Shown here: piece after piece, positions 50,701 through 60,883 of the stretch | How positions within the stretch are numbered: the stretch's first letter is position 1 | Layout: the number at the start of each line of letters is the position of its first letter | NCBI GenBank assembly: GCA_012295275.1 | Contig: CM022670.1 | Location: 33,397,438-33,461,437 of the forward strand | DNA from: Chrysomallon squamiferum | Lineage: Eukaryota > Mollusca > Gastropoda > Neomphalida > Peltospiridae | DNA: 64,000 nt | Reading direction: 5' to 3' | Position numbers and translations under genes: made by a program | The notes under the pieces: model-generated | Databases searched by the model: none | Told to the model about the DNA's origin: nothing | Seen by the model: only the letters and a program-made list of their open reading frames with translations

Positions 50701-53089
50701 TAATGAAATAACCAAAAAATTCTTAATTTAGCTGATATGTAAAAACATCTTCATTTAATTACCTTAATGTAGATTTTTTAACAAGCTGAATGTGTAAAAT
50801 ATTTTACCCAAATCGTTGATTGCATTTGCTTTCTTTCTGCCTTCTGAATTAGTGTCTGTTATCAATCTAAGTATGATTTGTGTTGTCCTTGAATTACCTA
50901 GAATAAAAATATTTCTACATGTGAATTAATAAAATGTTAATTTTCAGCAATGGGACTGGGATATGTGGATGAGATCACATTTAATTCGTAAGAACCGAGA
51001 ATGCATCATTCCAGACATCTCGCGTACTTACCACTTTGGTTCAAAGGGTCTAAACATGAACCCGTATTTCCAAGAAGTTTACTTTCAAAAGCATTCCTTT
51101 GTCAGCTCATCAAATATCAAACTGACAGATGTGGAAAGGTATTGCTATTGGCTCACTTTTAATCTTTTCTGGCATAAAGTTTATTTTAGTATTCTAATTC
51201 CTGTTTCTGTTGTTACAGTTAAAACAGTTTTATTATTTTAATTATTAAAAACAAAAACTGTTGGCCAAATGACTCATTTTCATTTTTTTACAATTTATTT
51301 ATTTATTAGGAATTTTCTTATAAAATATGATAAAGATAATTTCTCCTTTCTCCATTTTGTATTTTTATTTAACTCTTTCCCCTTCTTGTCTTGATTATGG
51401 AGTTCTTATGTTGATATGAAAAACTCAGATTTATTTAACTACTATTTATAAAATAAAATAAGTAATGTTAAAGTATATCTTATATGACATTTATGATTCT
51501 TGCCTTATATTTTCTAATTATTGTGAAGATTTTTCTTTACCATCCTTTGACATCTAATATTTTTTTCAGTTTTTTTATTCTGGGAGGTGTGTTAGTAAAT
51601 ATTAATTCATTCATTATATTTTCAGTTTGAAGAAAGACAAGTATGAGGTGGTTGTAAAAGATCTCATTAAATCAGCTCAGGTGCTAAATCACAAAGTATC
51701 AGCTTGTAGTGACACCTTTATTCCAAACACCAAGGTTTGCTGTTTTCTTTGATAACACGCTAAACCGTTACCTTTTATTAAGAAACCATTGAATATTATA
51801 ATCTTTCATTTACATTTTTCTTTCACACCAGACTTTAGCTTTCTTGCAATTTGCCCAAGATAATATTACCAGATAATAATATGCTGATGTTACTGCCTCA
51901 GTGCTGATTAGTCAGCTCAAAGATAACTAAATCATTCAAAGTAAATGTAAGTTAAATTAGCAAATCAAAAATTTAATACTAGTAAGAATGAACAAATTAT
52001 ACACAGAATTTAATTTTGCTAGAAAAATATTAAAAAAAAAAAAAAAATATTACTTTATTTCATTTACAGATCTGAATGTAATATGAAATCATTGTCTGAT
52101 GTGTTTTATGTGACAGATTTGATTTGTTTGTTTGTTTGTTTCAGGATAAGGTGTATGTTATGTATATAACAATGAACTCCCCTACAGATTACACTACTTG
52201 GAAAGCTGTAGCAAAAGTGAGTTTTAGAAATCATTTCAGAGACGTAATTTAACATTATTTTATTTTCTTCTAATTACATTTGTTCATTACAGTATGTCTC
52301 AAATTTCTGTTTTTATGATGAAACTTTCTATAATTGTAGTAACATATTTGTGATAATGGGCTGTTGATTACATTTCAGTTTATTAGGCTTTATATAAAAA
52401 CATTTCATTTTCAGGTTGTTGTTTTTTGCTGAATTTTCATTTTGTTTGTATACTTTAATTTGTTATTCTTATTTATTGTACATTTCAGTGTTATCATCTG
52501 TGGGATTTAGATGTTCGAGGATTTCATAAAGTAAGTAATATTCATGTCTGAATAACAAATCTTTAAAATGTTTTTTTGATGTTTTTAATCTATTTTGTAA
52601 TCATAGTCTGTGAAGCATTAATATATTTTATTTTATTTTATTTTATTTTATTTTATTTTATTTTTATTATTATTATTATTTTTATTATTATTATTATTTT
52701 AGTGATTTATTAATAAAGATTTATGAAATCATTTTATTTTTATATTTTCAGAGTATGTGGAGATTGTTTTTGAAAAAAAATCATATCTTTATCATAGGCT
52801 GCCCGGCATCTCCATATTCGTAAGTTTTTCTACTCAGATTTCATACATATTTGATCACTTTCATATTAACATATATTTGTTCTTAGATTTCTTTATTATT
52901 GTAGCAGTAGTATTTTTTATTTTTTCTACAAATTAAAATAAACATATTTAGAAAACAAATTTTTTACAATTATTTAATTTCTGTCACTGTCTAATTTTTA
53001 CAAAATTGTTTTTGATTTCTGTGTTTTTCAGGGAATTCAAACCAGCGAATGTTTTACCTATATATCTGAACACAACTGTTCATACATAG
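41329..53089 (+). CDS. POMGNT1: Protein O-linked-mannose beta-1,2-N-acetylglucosaminyltransferase 1 (complete, 20 coding exons)
   Basis: Golgi enzyme that transfers GlcNAc from UDP-GlcNAc in beta-1,2 linkage to O-mannose, mainly on alpha-dystroglycan; human loss causes muscle-eye-brain disease. Exons: 41329-41448, 41997-42099, 45322-45407, 45718-45783, 46105-46218, 46560-46677, 47064-47162, 47843-47970, 48225-48295, 48629-48704, 49168-49293, 49573-49631, 49922-49994, 50465-50593, 50948-51138, 51626-51734, 52145-52216, 52489-52530, 52752-52819, 53032-53089. All are GT-AG with consistent phases, giving 635 residues against about 660 in human. Layout: cytosolic tail 1-40, membrane anchor about 41-59, stem lectin-like domain about 85-235, GT13 catalytic domain about 280-620 with E379-D-L-D382. 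The start is chosen because MDSWVPNP matches the MD.W.P.P opening of the family. Confidence 0.97.
41997..42099 (+). CDS. POMGNT1: POMGNT1 exon 2 (membrane anchor)
   Basis: [19 protein letters not shown] is a single hydrophobic helix (residues 41-59), making a type II membrane protein, followed by LDTNKKLRM. The VIVNI..ILDT pattern is shared with the vertebrate enzyme. Donor ATA|GTAAGA, phase 1. Confidence 0.93.
42100..45321 (+). other. 3.2-kb intron of POMGNT1
   Basis: Contains the hairpin 43314-43414, CA/GT-rich patches near 43017-43028 and 43271-43310, a GCATGCATGCATGC and CCCCCACCC patch at 43850-43890, (AAT)n at 44698-44731 followed by (TTCAA)n, and a TTG/TTA patch before the acceptor. 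A 63-codon ORF (42252-42443) in moderately complex sequence has no recognisable homology or splice support. Confidence 0.7.
43314..43414. repeat. Near-perfect inverted repeat, 41-bp arms, 19-base loop
   Basis: Left arm 43314-43354 begins ATTTAATATGGGTTTAAAAT, and right arm 43374-43414 ends ATTTTAAACCCATATTAAAT. They are complementary at 40 of 41 positions, the one difference being G-U compatible in + strand RNA. The loop 43355-43373 is AT-rich plus GCATGTGG. In the sense strand of a transcribed intron this would form a long RNA hairpin. It could be a recent foldback MITE or an unannotated small-RNA precursor. Confidence 0.93.
45322..45407 (+). CDS. POMGNT1: POMGNT1 exon 3 (start of stem domain)
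   Basis: Encodes [20 protein letters not shown], the first strands of the stem domain, which in mammals binds beta-linked GlcNAc and recruits the enzyme to sites of earlier modification. The VAVDGTT word is invariant in the family as I know it. Donor ACA|GTAGGT, phase 0. Confidence 0.95.
45718..45783 (+). CDS. POMGNT1: POMGNT1 exon 4 (stem domain)
   Basis: Twenty-two codons, ILQDEG then [13 protein letters not shown], matching the RGIHV.VLNQ.TG core of the stem fold. Donor ACT|GTTAGT. Confidence 0.93.
46105..46218 (+). CDS. POMGNT1: POMGNT1 exon 5 (stem domain)
   Basis: [18 protein letters not shown] then [29 protein letters not shown] and the NMV..GRIL pattern are family signatures. The donor AAG|GTTGTT departs from consensus at several intron positions, yet the frame joins exactly to the next exon. 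Confidence 0.94.
46560..46677 (+). CDS. POMGNT1: POMGNT1 exon 6 (stem domain)
   Basis: [20 protein letters not shown] then [14 protein letters not shown]. The KDEG.F.L and WRDTWAF words match the family. Donor GGTG|GTGAGT, phase 1. Confidence 0.95.
47064..47162 (+). CDS. POMGNT1: POMGNT1 exon 7 (end of stem domain)
   Basis: [20 protein letters not shown] then [12 protein letters not shown]; the HSKSP.L..WGD..LK.D.PLSS pattern is diagnostic. The acceptor follows (AT)n and a CTCTCTCTTTCTGCAG tract. Confidence 0.95.
47843..47970 (+). CDS. POMGNT1: POMGNT1 exon 8 (linker, Cys-rich)
   Basis: Includes [20 protein letters not shown] and [20 protein letters not shown], linking the stem to the catalytic domain. 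The four cysteines keep the spacing of the vertebrate enzyme, where they form disulphides. Donor CCT|GTAAGT. Confidence 0.96.
48225..48295 (+). CDS. POMGNT1: POMGNT1 exon 9 (start of GT13 catalytic domain)
   Basis: [20 protein letters not shown] then YLYR: first beta strand of the GT-A fold with the Asp-Arg-Pro that contacts nucleotide sugar in GT13 enzymes. Donor AG|GTTAGA, phase 2. Confidence 0.94.
48629..48704 (+). CDS. POMGNT1: POMGNT1 exon 10 (catalytic domain)
   Basis: [20 protein letters not shown] then DGYFE. Matches MLRSLL...MITVFIDGYYEE of the family. The acceptor AATATTGATAG has hardly any pyrimidine tract, but both joins keep frame and homology. Confidence 0.92.
49168..49293 (+). 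CDS. POMGNT1: POMGNT1 exon 11 (catalytic domain)
   Basis: [20 protein letters not shown], then [29 protein letters not shown] and the [17 protein letters not shown] stretch are nearly unchanged from vertebrates. Phase 0 at both ends, donor CCA|GTAAGT. Confidence 0.97.
49573..49631 (+). CDS. POMGNT1: POMGNT1 exon 12 (metal-binding motif)
   Basis: Nineteen codons plus two bases, [19 protein letters not shown]. It holds E379-D380-L381-D382, the DxD-like motif that binds Mn2+ and UDP in POMGNT1. Donor TTAA|GTAAGT, phase 2. Confidence 0.97.
49922..49994 (+). CDS. POMGNT1: POMGNT1 exon 13 (catalytic domain)
   Basis: [20 protein letters not shown] then AWNDQ. The [15 protein letters not shown] core is a GT13 signature. 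Acceptor TTTCTTTAG, donor CAG|GTAATG. Confidence 0.96.
50465..50593 (+). CDS. POMGNT1: POMGNT1 exon 14 (catalytic domain)
   Basis: Includes [20 protein letters not shown] and [13 protein letters not shown]. The PGLGW segment lines the acceptor site in GT13 enzymes. Phase 0 at both ends, donor AAG|GTAAGT. Confidence 0.97.
50948..51138 (+). CDS. POMGNT1: POMGNT1 exon 15 (catalytic domain)
   Basis: Largest exon, 191 bases. [24 protein letters not shown] and [18 protein letters not shown] are all strong family words; the WDWDMWMR segment contains the likely catalytic-site Asp of the fold. Donor AAAG|GTATTG, phase 2. Confidence 0.97.
51626..51734 (+). CDS. POMGNT1: POMGNT1 exon 16 (catalytic domain, C-terminal part)
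   Basis: [20 protein letters not shown] then [16 protein letters not shown]. Matches the SLKK..YE...H.LL..AEVLDH segment of the vertebrate protein with looser conservation. Donor AAG|GTTTGC. Confidence 0.93.
52145..52216 (+). CDS. POMGNT1: POMGNT1 exon 17
   Basis: [20 protein letters not shown] then AVAK. The TTW..LAK pattern follows the family. Acceptor (GTTT)nCAG, donor AAA|GTGAGT. Confidence 0.93.
52489..52530 (+). CDS. POMGNT1: POMGNT1 exon 18 (42-bp exon)
   Basis: Fourteen codons, [14 protein letters not shown], matching CLHIWDLDVRGNHR of vertebrates. Small, but both splice sites are good (ATTTCAG, AAA|GTAAGT). Confidence 0.95.
52752..52819 (+). CDS. POMGNT1: POMGNT1 exon 19
   Basis: [20 protein letters not shown] then PY. 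Matches LWRLFRKKNHFLVVGVPASPYS. Donor TTC|GTAAGT, phase 2. Confidence 0.95.
53032..53089 (+). CDS. POMGNT1: POMGNT1 last coding exon
   Basis: [19 protein letters not shown] then TAG at 53087. The KP..V.PI.L pattern is kept, but the tail is about ten residues shorter than in human, which accounts for part of the length difference. Confidence 0.9.
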
Positions 53090-55940
53090 CACAGGAAGAA
53101 AGTGAAAGCACAGCTCAAACAATCTGTGATGAATTTTTTAACTTGTGTGCGTGTGTGTGTGTCTATGCATGTCTCTATGTGTGTGTGAGTGTGTGTGCAT
53201 GCATGCATGCATGTATGTGTATGTGTGTGTGTTTGTGTGCATACATGAAAGCATGCATGTCTGTGTCTAATCTCACAATTGTGCAGTCTTGTACATTATG
53301 CAAATGAAAATATCAGCAGATGCTGTTACTTGTGAATTTTTCAGAGCATATCACGTTAATTTTAAAAGAAAAATTTACTAAGTATAACGTATCCAGTTTT
53401 TTTTTATACATGTATGTATTTTTTGACAATATAATTTTAAGTTTTAGAAGTTTAACTGTAACAATTAAACAGTACTGTTAACATTATTGTATCTAATATA
53501 CTGGAAAAGAAAGAATTTAAATATTTTACTTAATTTTATAAAATTCTGCCTGTTTTACCTCAAACTTGTTTACAAATTTGTTTCTATTTTAATTCATCAT
53601 TAACTAACAGAATTATTGAAATTATAATATATACCTACAATTTAAATATGTGTAATTAAATTTATTTGTAAATCACTGAAAAATATTTTCACAATTTTGA
53701 AATAAATCATTGATACGGAGGTAATTTTCTATTCATTTTTTAAAAGATTTCTTATATTCTTTGGAAATCAGGATTTTGTATGTTCAGCAGAATGTATTTT
53801 GATAAGGTACAAGCAAGGTGTATCTCCATGGTACACATATTAGCCTTATTGGTAACCTACATGTTGTGATTATTCTGCAAATAATAAAGAAGTTACAGAC
53901 CCAAGGAGATTCATATAAATTTACAGCTTTATTACTTTTACCAGTTTTAATTGGCATACTAGACTGTTTGTGCAGAAAACAAGAATCACCAAAAAATGTT
54001 ATAATTTGAATCTTTCTTTACTATTCATTGTTTATTGTATATTTGTAGTATAGTTTAAATAGTGAATGGAGAATTTTGAAACCTAGATCACCTCTGCACC
54101 TAAACTTGCCAAATAAATGGTCTGGTACCTGTAGCAGTTTAGGGAAAATGTCTGGGCATTTTTGAATTTCTACAGTTTTTATGAAGCTGTTAATTTGTTT
54201 TGGTTTTTTATACAAATGTTTAAAAACTTTTCTTAAGTACTAGATGCTGGGTCATAATTTCTTAAATGGTCTCCAAGTTTTTGTAAAGATCTCTACAATT
54301 TCTATAAGGATAATTATTATGTTAACTATTTTTGATAACAGAATTAATAGAAAATCATTTTTCTCAGGGATTTAGTTCTTAAAAATAGTTAAAATATATT
54401 ACTTTAGCAGAAGTAATAATTTGCTGTTTAGATATTTAATAATTTGATCTGTATAATTATATTATAATTTACATGTATCAACATGTTCAATACTTTTTAA
54501 GTCACTATTTAAAATCAATGTATTTGTTGCAATATATTTGGGTATGTGCAAGTACTTATTGTGTGTGTGTGTGTGTGTGTGTGTGTGCACGTGTGAGTGT
54601 GCGAGTGAGTGAGTGCACATGCATGTGTGTACCTGGATATGTGAGTATGTGCATCTGCATGGGTTTTCTTGCATTTTATGCAGTTCAGAAGTCCAACAGT
54701 TGACATTTTCATTAAATCATTTTAAAATATAAAAATAAATCGTTTCAAATGGATGATTAATAGTTTCATGTTTTATTATTTTAAATAAGACACATCAGCC
54801 TTTTTCCGTCCATGTTACATCCAGACTAGGAGGAATTTATTTGTTTATCAACCAACTTTTATTTCTGATCTATGTCAACAGTGGAATTAGTCTCGATGAT
54901 TTGTTGTTGTTTTTTTCTATCAGAGAAACTGGTGGAGTTGATAAAAATTGTTTTTATTTCTGGTCAGTATGGTAATTAATCATTATAAGATAGCACAAAA
55001 AAAAGTCTCTGATCAATTGTTTATTTTTTACAGTTTATTTATTTATTTTTTTTTTGTTGTAATAAACAGTTTATGTCAAGTTATGGATGAACCAAAAAAG
55101 CATATTGTATACTGTTGTTTATAATTTTAAAGAGAAAAAATAACCCCATCAAATCTTATATATAATACTATTATTATTCTGTTTGTCATTATTATTATTA
55201 CTGATATAAAATTTTAAAATATTTTTACAGATTTAATAATAATAACAGATATTTAAGTATACTAATGAATGGAATACTGAGTCCAAAAATACATCAACTA
55301 TTAGACTTATGTATGTTAATGATACAAATAAAAACATTTTTTTTTTTTTTTTATTAATATACGTATTTATGTTGTGAATTTAGACTGTACTTACATTCTA
55401 AAATTATGTTAAATAATTTATATAAACTTTATATAAAATTTATATAAACAATTTTCACCAGATACATTAATCCAAGTTAAAACAGAAAAAGGCCATTCAA
55501 CACTTACAACTTGTACATAAATAAAATTCCTAAGTGCAGTATATTCTTTATATTGTATATGTTGACGATTATCTATATATGTTGAATATAAATTATATAA
55601 TTACAATTGTAATGTGTTGTAAACAGAATCATAATGATTGGTATTTTATATCATGAGTAAGTTAAAGTTGTTTTTATCAGCATATCCACTTTCATTTATG
55701 TAATTCACATTATTTGTTTGATTATCCATGGTCAGTATGCTTCAGTTGCATGCAAAACTGGATGGATCTATTTATTTCCTTAAAAAAGTAATATTTCAAG
55801 AAGTAGCAATGTTGTAAACCTGTCTGTATTATGTTATCAGTCTCTCTGTCTTGTTCCTGTCTCTCTCCCCCCCCACTGTATTTTAAGTACATCTGATTAT
55901 CATTGCTGTAAATAAAGTTTTATCTATATGTTATTTTCTA
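53090..55940 (+). other. POMGNT1: POMGNT1 3' UTR (end uncertain)
   Basis: Starts GU-rich: GTGTGTGT tracts at 53147-53235 with six TGCATG words (53166, 53196, 53200, 53204, 53208, 53254). A second (GT)n lies at 54561-54587. AATAAA words occur near 53701 and, in the best context, at 55911-55916 (TGTAAATAAAGTTTTATC). Which is used cannot be seen. No coding signal otherwise. Confidence 0.5.
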
Positions 55941-57553
55941 TATCTCTATTTTATTTATATTTTGATTTTAACATTTTGTAGAATAACAAATGGGAAAATA
56001 TCCTTTCAGAATGAATTTACAAATATTTGTTTTATAACTAAATATTAATATTGAGGATGCCAAGTGATTGTTTTTCTTTTTGTTTTTGCTATTTTTTTCA
56101 TTATTATATTTTAATTTTATTTTGTTTGATTTGTTTTAAATATTTTTTATTTGTACTTTGTCTCTCTAACTGTATACTATTTCTGATAATTTTTCAGGGG
56201 TTTTTTTTGCTTTCATTTGTATAAACTTATCAAATATCATAAATTTTCATTTTGTCTGTATTATCCTCTCTCATGCTCGCTCGCTCTCGCTCTCTCTCTG
56301 TCTCTGTCTCTCTTTCTCTCTCTCTCTCGTTATTTTCTTTCCTAGAAGCATATATTTGATATCACTTCATTTTATAAAACTTTACTTTGTACTGCTTTTT
56401 AATTCCTGTTTTCCTATTTGCTCATTTTTGTTTCTACAGGATATTTTTGTATTTTTCAGTTTTTAGATGAATAAACTAGTCATTCCGCTTTTTATATTAT
56501 TGCTTATACTACAGGAAAGATATATATTTATTTATGTAAAACAAAACCAAGAAATAAACATTTATGATAAATACTAGTACTGTTTTTCTTTACAAGTTCA
56601 TTCTTTAATAATATTATCACCATCATTTTCATCTTCTGAAGATGTTTTTAATCAGAATTCCCTGCATTAGTGACTCATCAACTTTTTTGAACTTCATTTA
56701 TCATCTGGAGTTACTTACCATAAATCTTGCAATTGTTTATCTTTACAAAACAAATTCAGTTGAAGCCATCCAGCATTTCCTTATTTCAGTTTTTAATTTT
56801 TTTTTATCTTTATCTTTGTTTATTACATTTTTTTTAATTTTTTTTTTGAGTATAACTTCATATCTTGGTTTCCACATATTAGAATAAATTTTGTAAAATT
56901 ATAATAAATAAATAAATTTAAAAAAATAAGGATAATTTTTTTTTTTTTTTTTTTAGCAGAAAAAGTTGAAGAAACTAGCAAAGATCATAACAAAAACAAA
57001 GTTATAATAAGCAGAAGGCAAAGTATTACCAAAAACATTAATGTATTATAAATTAATTGATATGTGTAGGTGTGGAAAAACAAAAACAACTTCATTAGAC
57101 AATACTTGTATTTAAAAACGAGTCTTAAAATAATAAGAAAAACTAAAATATTATAAAGGGCTGCTGTTTATATTTTTCTGACATTCTTTTCATTTTAAAC
57201 CTACTAGTATTACGTAACACAGCTTTTAACAAGCAAACATTAAGTCAGTGAGTACAGTCAAAACAAACGAAGCCATACCTAAACATTCTTCTGAATCAGT
57301 GTTAAAAAGATGTGCAAAAAAAAACACTGTAATTAACCAAGAAACAGTTTATCAAGTAACAATAGTAATTAATAAAACTGCATACATAAACAGCATAAAG
57401 TCTCAAATTGTTTACGTAATTTGAGTAAAATTGAAATACGAATTTATACACGATTTGCTTAGCGAATTTTAAAATACTGTATATAAGCTGGTATAGGTGG
57501 AATCAGTGCCTATTATTTATTTATTTTTTATTATTATTTTTATTTATTTATGA
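55941..57553. other. Intergenic DNA
   Basis: AT-rich, with a (CTCT)n/CTCGCTCG patch at 56268-56330 and a T run at 56938-56955. The 81-codon ORF at 56642-56887 is hydrophobic and shows no homology. Nothing else recognised. Confidence 0.6.
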
Positions 57554-58515
57554 CAGTGGTTCTGAGATACATGCTTAGGTGTGCCTCACGACTAGGGTCT
57601 AGGTAGATATTTGTCATGATAAAAAATTGATTATGTTAAGAGCGGAAAGATATCCAGTAAGAAATAGCTGGTTGCCCAGAAGAAGATTTTATACACGTTG
57701 CAAACTCGTTCGAAATGAGTTTTCGCTGATGAGCAAGCGCGGCTTCTCAAGGCTGCGCAGTAGTTTACCAGTGACAGTGTGAGTGATAGGGTGCGCAAGT
57801 GTGATACATAGCCAAAGTTTTCTTGTGACACATATTCCTATCACTGTCACAGTCACTACCCATCTAAAACTTTAATACTTTATGGAATTTTAGCCTATTA
57901 CAGTGTTACATTTGTTAAAAGCAAACAATTGATAAAAGTTTTCCCTCACTGCACAAGGTACACCATTAAAAATATAGCCTTGTACAGTTTTTTGACATTT
58001 TAACAGTCAATTGCTTTGTATTTCATATCAGTGAACATCTCTCACACAAGGACGGTAACTAAATTGATCAGTGAACATCTCTCACACAAGGACGGTAACT
58101 CTAAATATATCAGTGAACACCTCTCACACAAGAGCGGTAACTCTAAATATGTCAGTGAACATTTCTCACAGAAGAGCGGTAACTCTAAATGTATCAGTGA
58201 ACATCTCTCACACAAGAGCGGTAACTCTAAATGTATCAGTGAACATCTCTCACAGAAGAACAACAAACGGTACAGATTCCAGACGAGAACCGTTTATACG
58301 CGAAATGATGAAGAATCTGACATAGATGCAGACAATGAGGATAGACAACCTCAGCAGTCTGCTCTGCAACCGATTCAGCCGCAATATCTTTCTTTCAGTT
58401 ATTTCTGTATTTATTTACATTTTGCATTATATTTCTTAGCATTTTGTGTGTAGTGTGCCTGCAATTTTTTGTAAATCTTCAAATGTGCCTCTACTTCAGA
58501 AAGTTTGAGAACCAC
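57554..58515. mobile_element. Non-autonomous hAT-type DNA transposon, copy 2 (eroded end)
   Basis: Starts CAGTGGTTCTGAGATACATG and runs colinear with copy 1 through shared stretches such as GACACATATTCCTATCACTG and TTTTAGCCTATTACAGTGTT, the 42-bp repeat and the GATTCAGCCGCAATAT segment, to GTTTGAGAACCAC. The final TG of the right inverted repeat is missing and I find no convincing 8-bp duplication, so this end is damaged. Same orientation as copy 1. Confidence 0.85.
58028..58266 (+). repeat. 42-bp tandem repeat inside hAT copy 2
   Basis: Five full units and a degenerate sixth: TCAGTGAACATCTCTCACAC, then AAGAGCGGTAACTCTAAATG. All units read CAGTGAAC where copy 1 has mostly CGGTGAAC, and four of five have AGAGCGG or AGGACGG for AGGGCGG, so units within a copy resemble one another more than units between copies. 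A frame (58016-58453) reads SEHLSHKSGNSK blocks and continues into an acidic DEESDIDADNED segment; this is not supported as a protein. Confidence 0.9.
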
Positions 58516-58750
58516 ATTTTTACGAAAACATTATTTCTTCTGCATCAAAGCCTTAATATTCTGCAGTTACGTCCCTTTGATCCAACGTACAAAACTAGTA
58601 CACAATTCGTTTTATTTTCACCAGACTTGTATGGTTATATTCATTAACGTTTTTCATAAAGCAGGTTGAATTTTATTTAATAATTTACTAAATTTGCATG
58701 CAAGGTTTCGTGGCAGTCGACATTAATAGATTCATAAAATGTTCTTCTTA

Positions 58751-58793
<43 letters not shown>

Positions 58794-59890
58794 TATTGCT
58801 GTTGTTATATTAGAAAAAATGCAGTAATACTAATTAATACTAATTATCTTAAGACGTATATATTTTTATTTCACTCCAGGCAAACCCCTCTTATGTAGAA
58901 AATACCTTTATATCCGTTATATTTCAAGGGCTCTCGAAATCAAATCTGATTTGTTATATTCTGGGCATTGTTGTCAGTGTACCTAACATAATGTATTATA
59001 GGGCTGATATCTCAAGGCTTTATTCACGACTTACGTAATATTTCTGTACTGCCAACAGCAATAACCAGTAGTGCAGGCTTATCCTACCCTAGGGTTAATT
59101 TTTTTTTTTAATTATTAGGTTAGAATCATGTAAAACAGGACGTATATATTCAAACAACCAAACAGACAATAGCATCAGTAGAAGTAGTGGTGGTGAAGGT
59201 GATGAGGGGTATCAAAGCAGCAGCAACAGTAGTAGTAGTAGTAATAAAAGTAATAGTAACAGTAGCATCAGAAGCAGTAGCAATAGTAGTTGCTCTTATT
59301 GAAGAAAAAAAATAAATGTAATAAACATATTTAAAAGGAAGGAAAGAGAGAGAATTTAAATGGAAGCAGATATATATGTATACTTTATTTTGTATATTCT
59401 TCAATGATAATCTTGTTATGCCTTACTTATAATATGAATAAATAAATAAAGAAATAGCCTGCCTGTTTCGACATCATTTCAGTTCGTATACGATACACAT
59501 AATAAAACATTCGTGGCTCTTTGTGAATAACACCCCGATAAGCTAAACATTACAAACTGAGCGGGTAGGAAAGAAAAGAACATGAACAGTGTGTATATGA
59601 CATAAATATGCCATTTTACATACGCAGTGTTTGTGTTAGAAAGCGGGACTCGGTAATAAACATACGAGACGCCAGTTCGCCAAACAACACAAGCATGTCC
59701 CCGCATTCTGTAAAGAAGAGGATATGCTTACTGAACTTCACTGCCCTATGGTATTAATGACTGTAAAGTATTATTATACTTATGCCAAATTCCTTGCATT
59801 TATTTTCTTAAGGGGAAACAGAAGAAGAAGAAATCGGAGAGAAAAAAATAGACATCCTGTTACAAACAATACTAGTACTCATCCAGTCAG

Positions 59891-59939
<49 letters not shown>

Positions 59940-60100
59940 CACACATATATGAATCTTCTCTTTGTCTCTCTTCTATTCTGATAAACTGTTTGTCTGTTCA
60001 GTCCTGTGGTTGTTGTTGTGGTGATTGTCTGGTTGACTGTGGTTGAGGTTTTGATTAGTTGGTGGTTGTGACTGGCTGGTTGTTTAGCATGCAGACAATT
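58516..60100. other. Gene-poor DNA with trinucleotide repeats
   Basis: (TAG)n at 58752-58793, a cluster of AGC/AGT/AAC triplets at 59160-59290 and (GT)n(AT)n at 59891-59940. CCGTTATATTTCAAGGG and TTTGTTATATTCTGGG near 58915-58970 recall terminal motifs of pogo/Tigger-type elements, but no ends were found. A 75-codon minus ORF at 59479-59706 has Cys and Tyr but no recognisable domain. Confidence 0.55.
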
Positions 60101-60107
60101 TGTTAAA

Positions 60108-60338
60108 TAGGGAGAAATAAGAGATAAAAATATATACATCTGAGAAAGAGAAGAGGAGAAAGAAAAAAGAGAGTGTGATAGAAAGACAAATATAGAAGAA
60201 AAATAGAAGAAAAAATGAAAAAATAAACAGAAGAGAGAGAAAAAAAAAGCGATAAGCGACAAAGAAGGAATAAGAATAGAAGAGGATGAAAGAGAAGAGA
60301 GATTGATATAGAAAATAGAGAACGAGAGTCTAAATATA

Positions 60339-60369
<31 letters not shown>

Positions 60370-60425
60370 GTGAATAGATAGTACACCGAGAAAGGAACAA
60401 AGAAGAAATCTCAAACAGGAAAGAG
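60108..60425. repeat. Purine-rich tract on the + strand
   Basis: About 320 bases dominated by GA and AAAG words, with few C or T, interrupted by (TAAA)n at 60334-60369. ORFs of 121 and 173 codons on the minus strand here are Ser/Leu/Phe-rich readings of the tract and not genes. Confidence 0.8.
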
Positions 60426-60883
60426 ATAATAAAATTAATTTATGAGAAATTATAAACTTAGAACACAAACGACATTATCTTCGAACAATAGTAAACATAC
60501 TTTTACAATCGAACATTTAATATAAGCATTCTGTTGAAGTGCAATAAAATATTTTATTTCATTTTTACGGTTGCATTGTCTGTAAATATTAAATACCTTC
60601 TGAAGGTAACATTTCACATGCAGCGAAAGGGTGATACCAGAAACCATGACGATAACCGAGAATAATTTCTCATTGCTGTTGGTAACATTGATTCAGAGCT
60701 TTTAAAACAAGGACAGCATGCTGTTTGGCAGGAAACGCTGATGTTAAAGACAATAAAAGTAAATTCTTGTGACAAGATTGTTTTTATGAACCCTCATACG
60801 TGATTTGAGCCTGCTTTAATTTTTACTTTCCAGACTTTAATAATGTTGGAAATACGAAAATAAATTTGTAAGATTTGTTTTCT

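Larger units (their letters stand above)
41449..53031 (+). other. Remaining POMGNT1 introns
   Basis: Seventeen of the other introns are 200-700 bases, AT-rich and without features beyond microsatellites: (AT)n near 47021-47040, (ATC/ATT)n at 45800-45843, (TTTTA)n at 52626-52665. Those above 300 bases are 41449-41996, 45408-45717, 45784-46104, 46219-46559, 46678-47063, 47163-47842, 48296-48628, 48705-49167, 49995-50464, 50594-50947, 51139-51625 and 51735-52144. I saw no alternative exon in any. Confidence 0.65.

Noticed and set aside
58016-58453. 145-codon + strand ORF with 14-residue repeats
   Set aside because: Falls wholly within the hAT element and follows its 42-bp tandem repeat; copy 1 has a frame-breaking deletion and stops at the matching place.
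58509-58524. 8-bp target duplication for hAT copy 2
   Set aside because: Flanks ATTTATGA and ATTTTTAC agree at only about five of eight AT-rich positions, and the right terminus lacks its last bases, so no duplication can be claimed.
59879-60468. Minus-strand ORFs of 173 and 121 codons
   Set aside because: They are Ser/Leu/Phe-rich readings of a purine-rich low-complexity tract, with no domain, start context or splice support.
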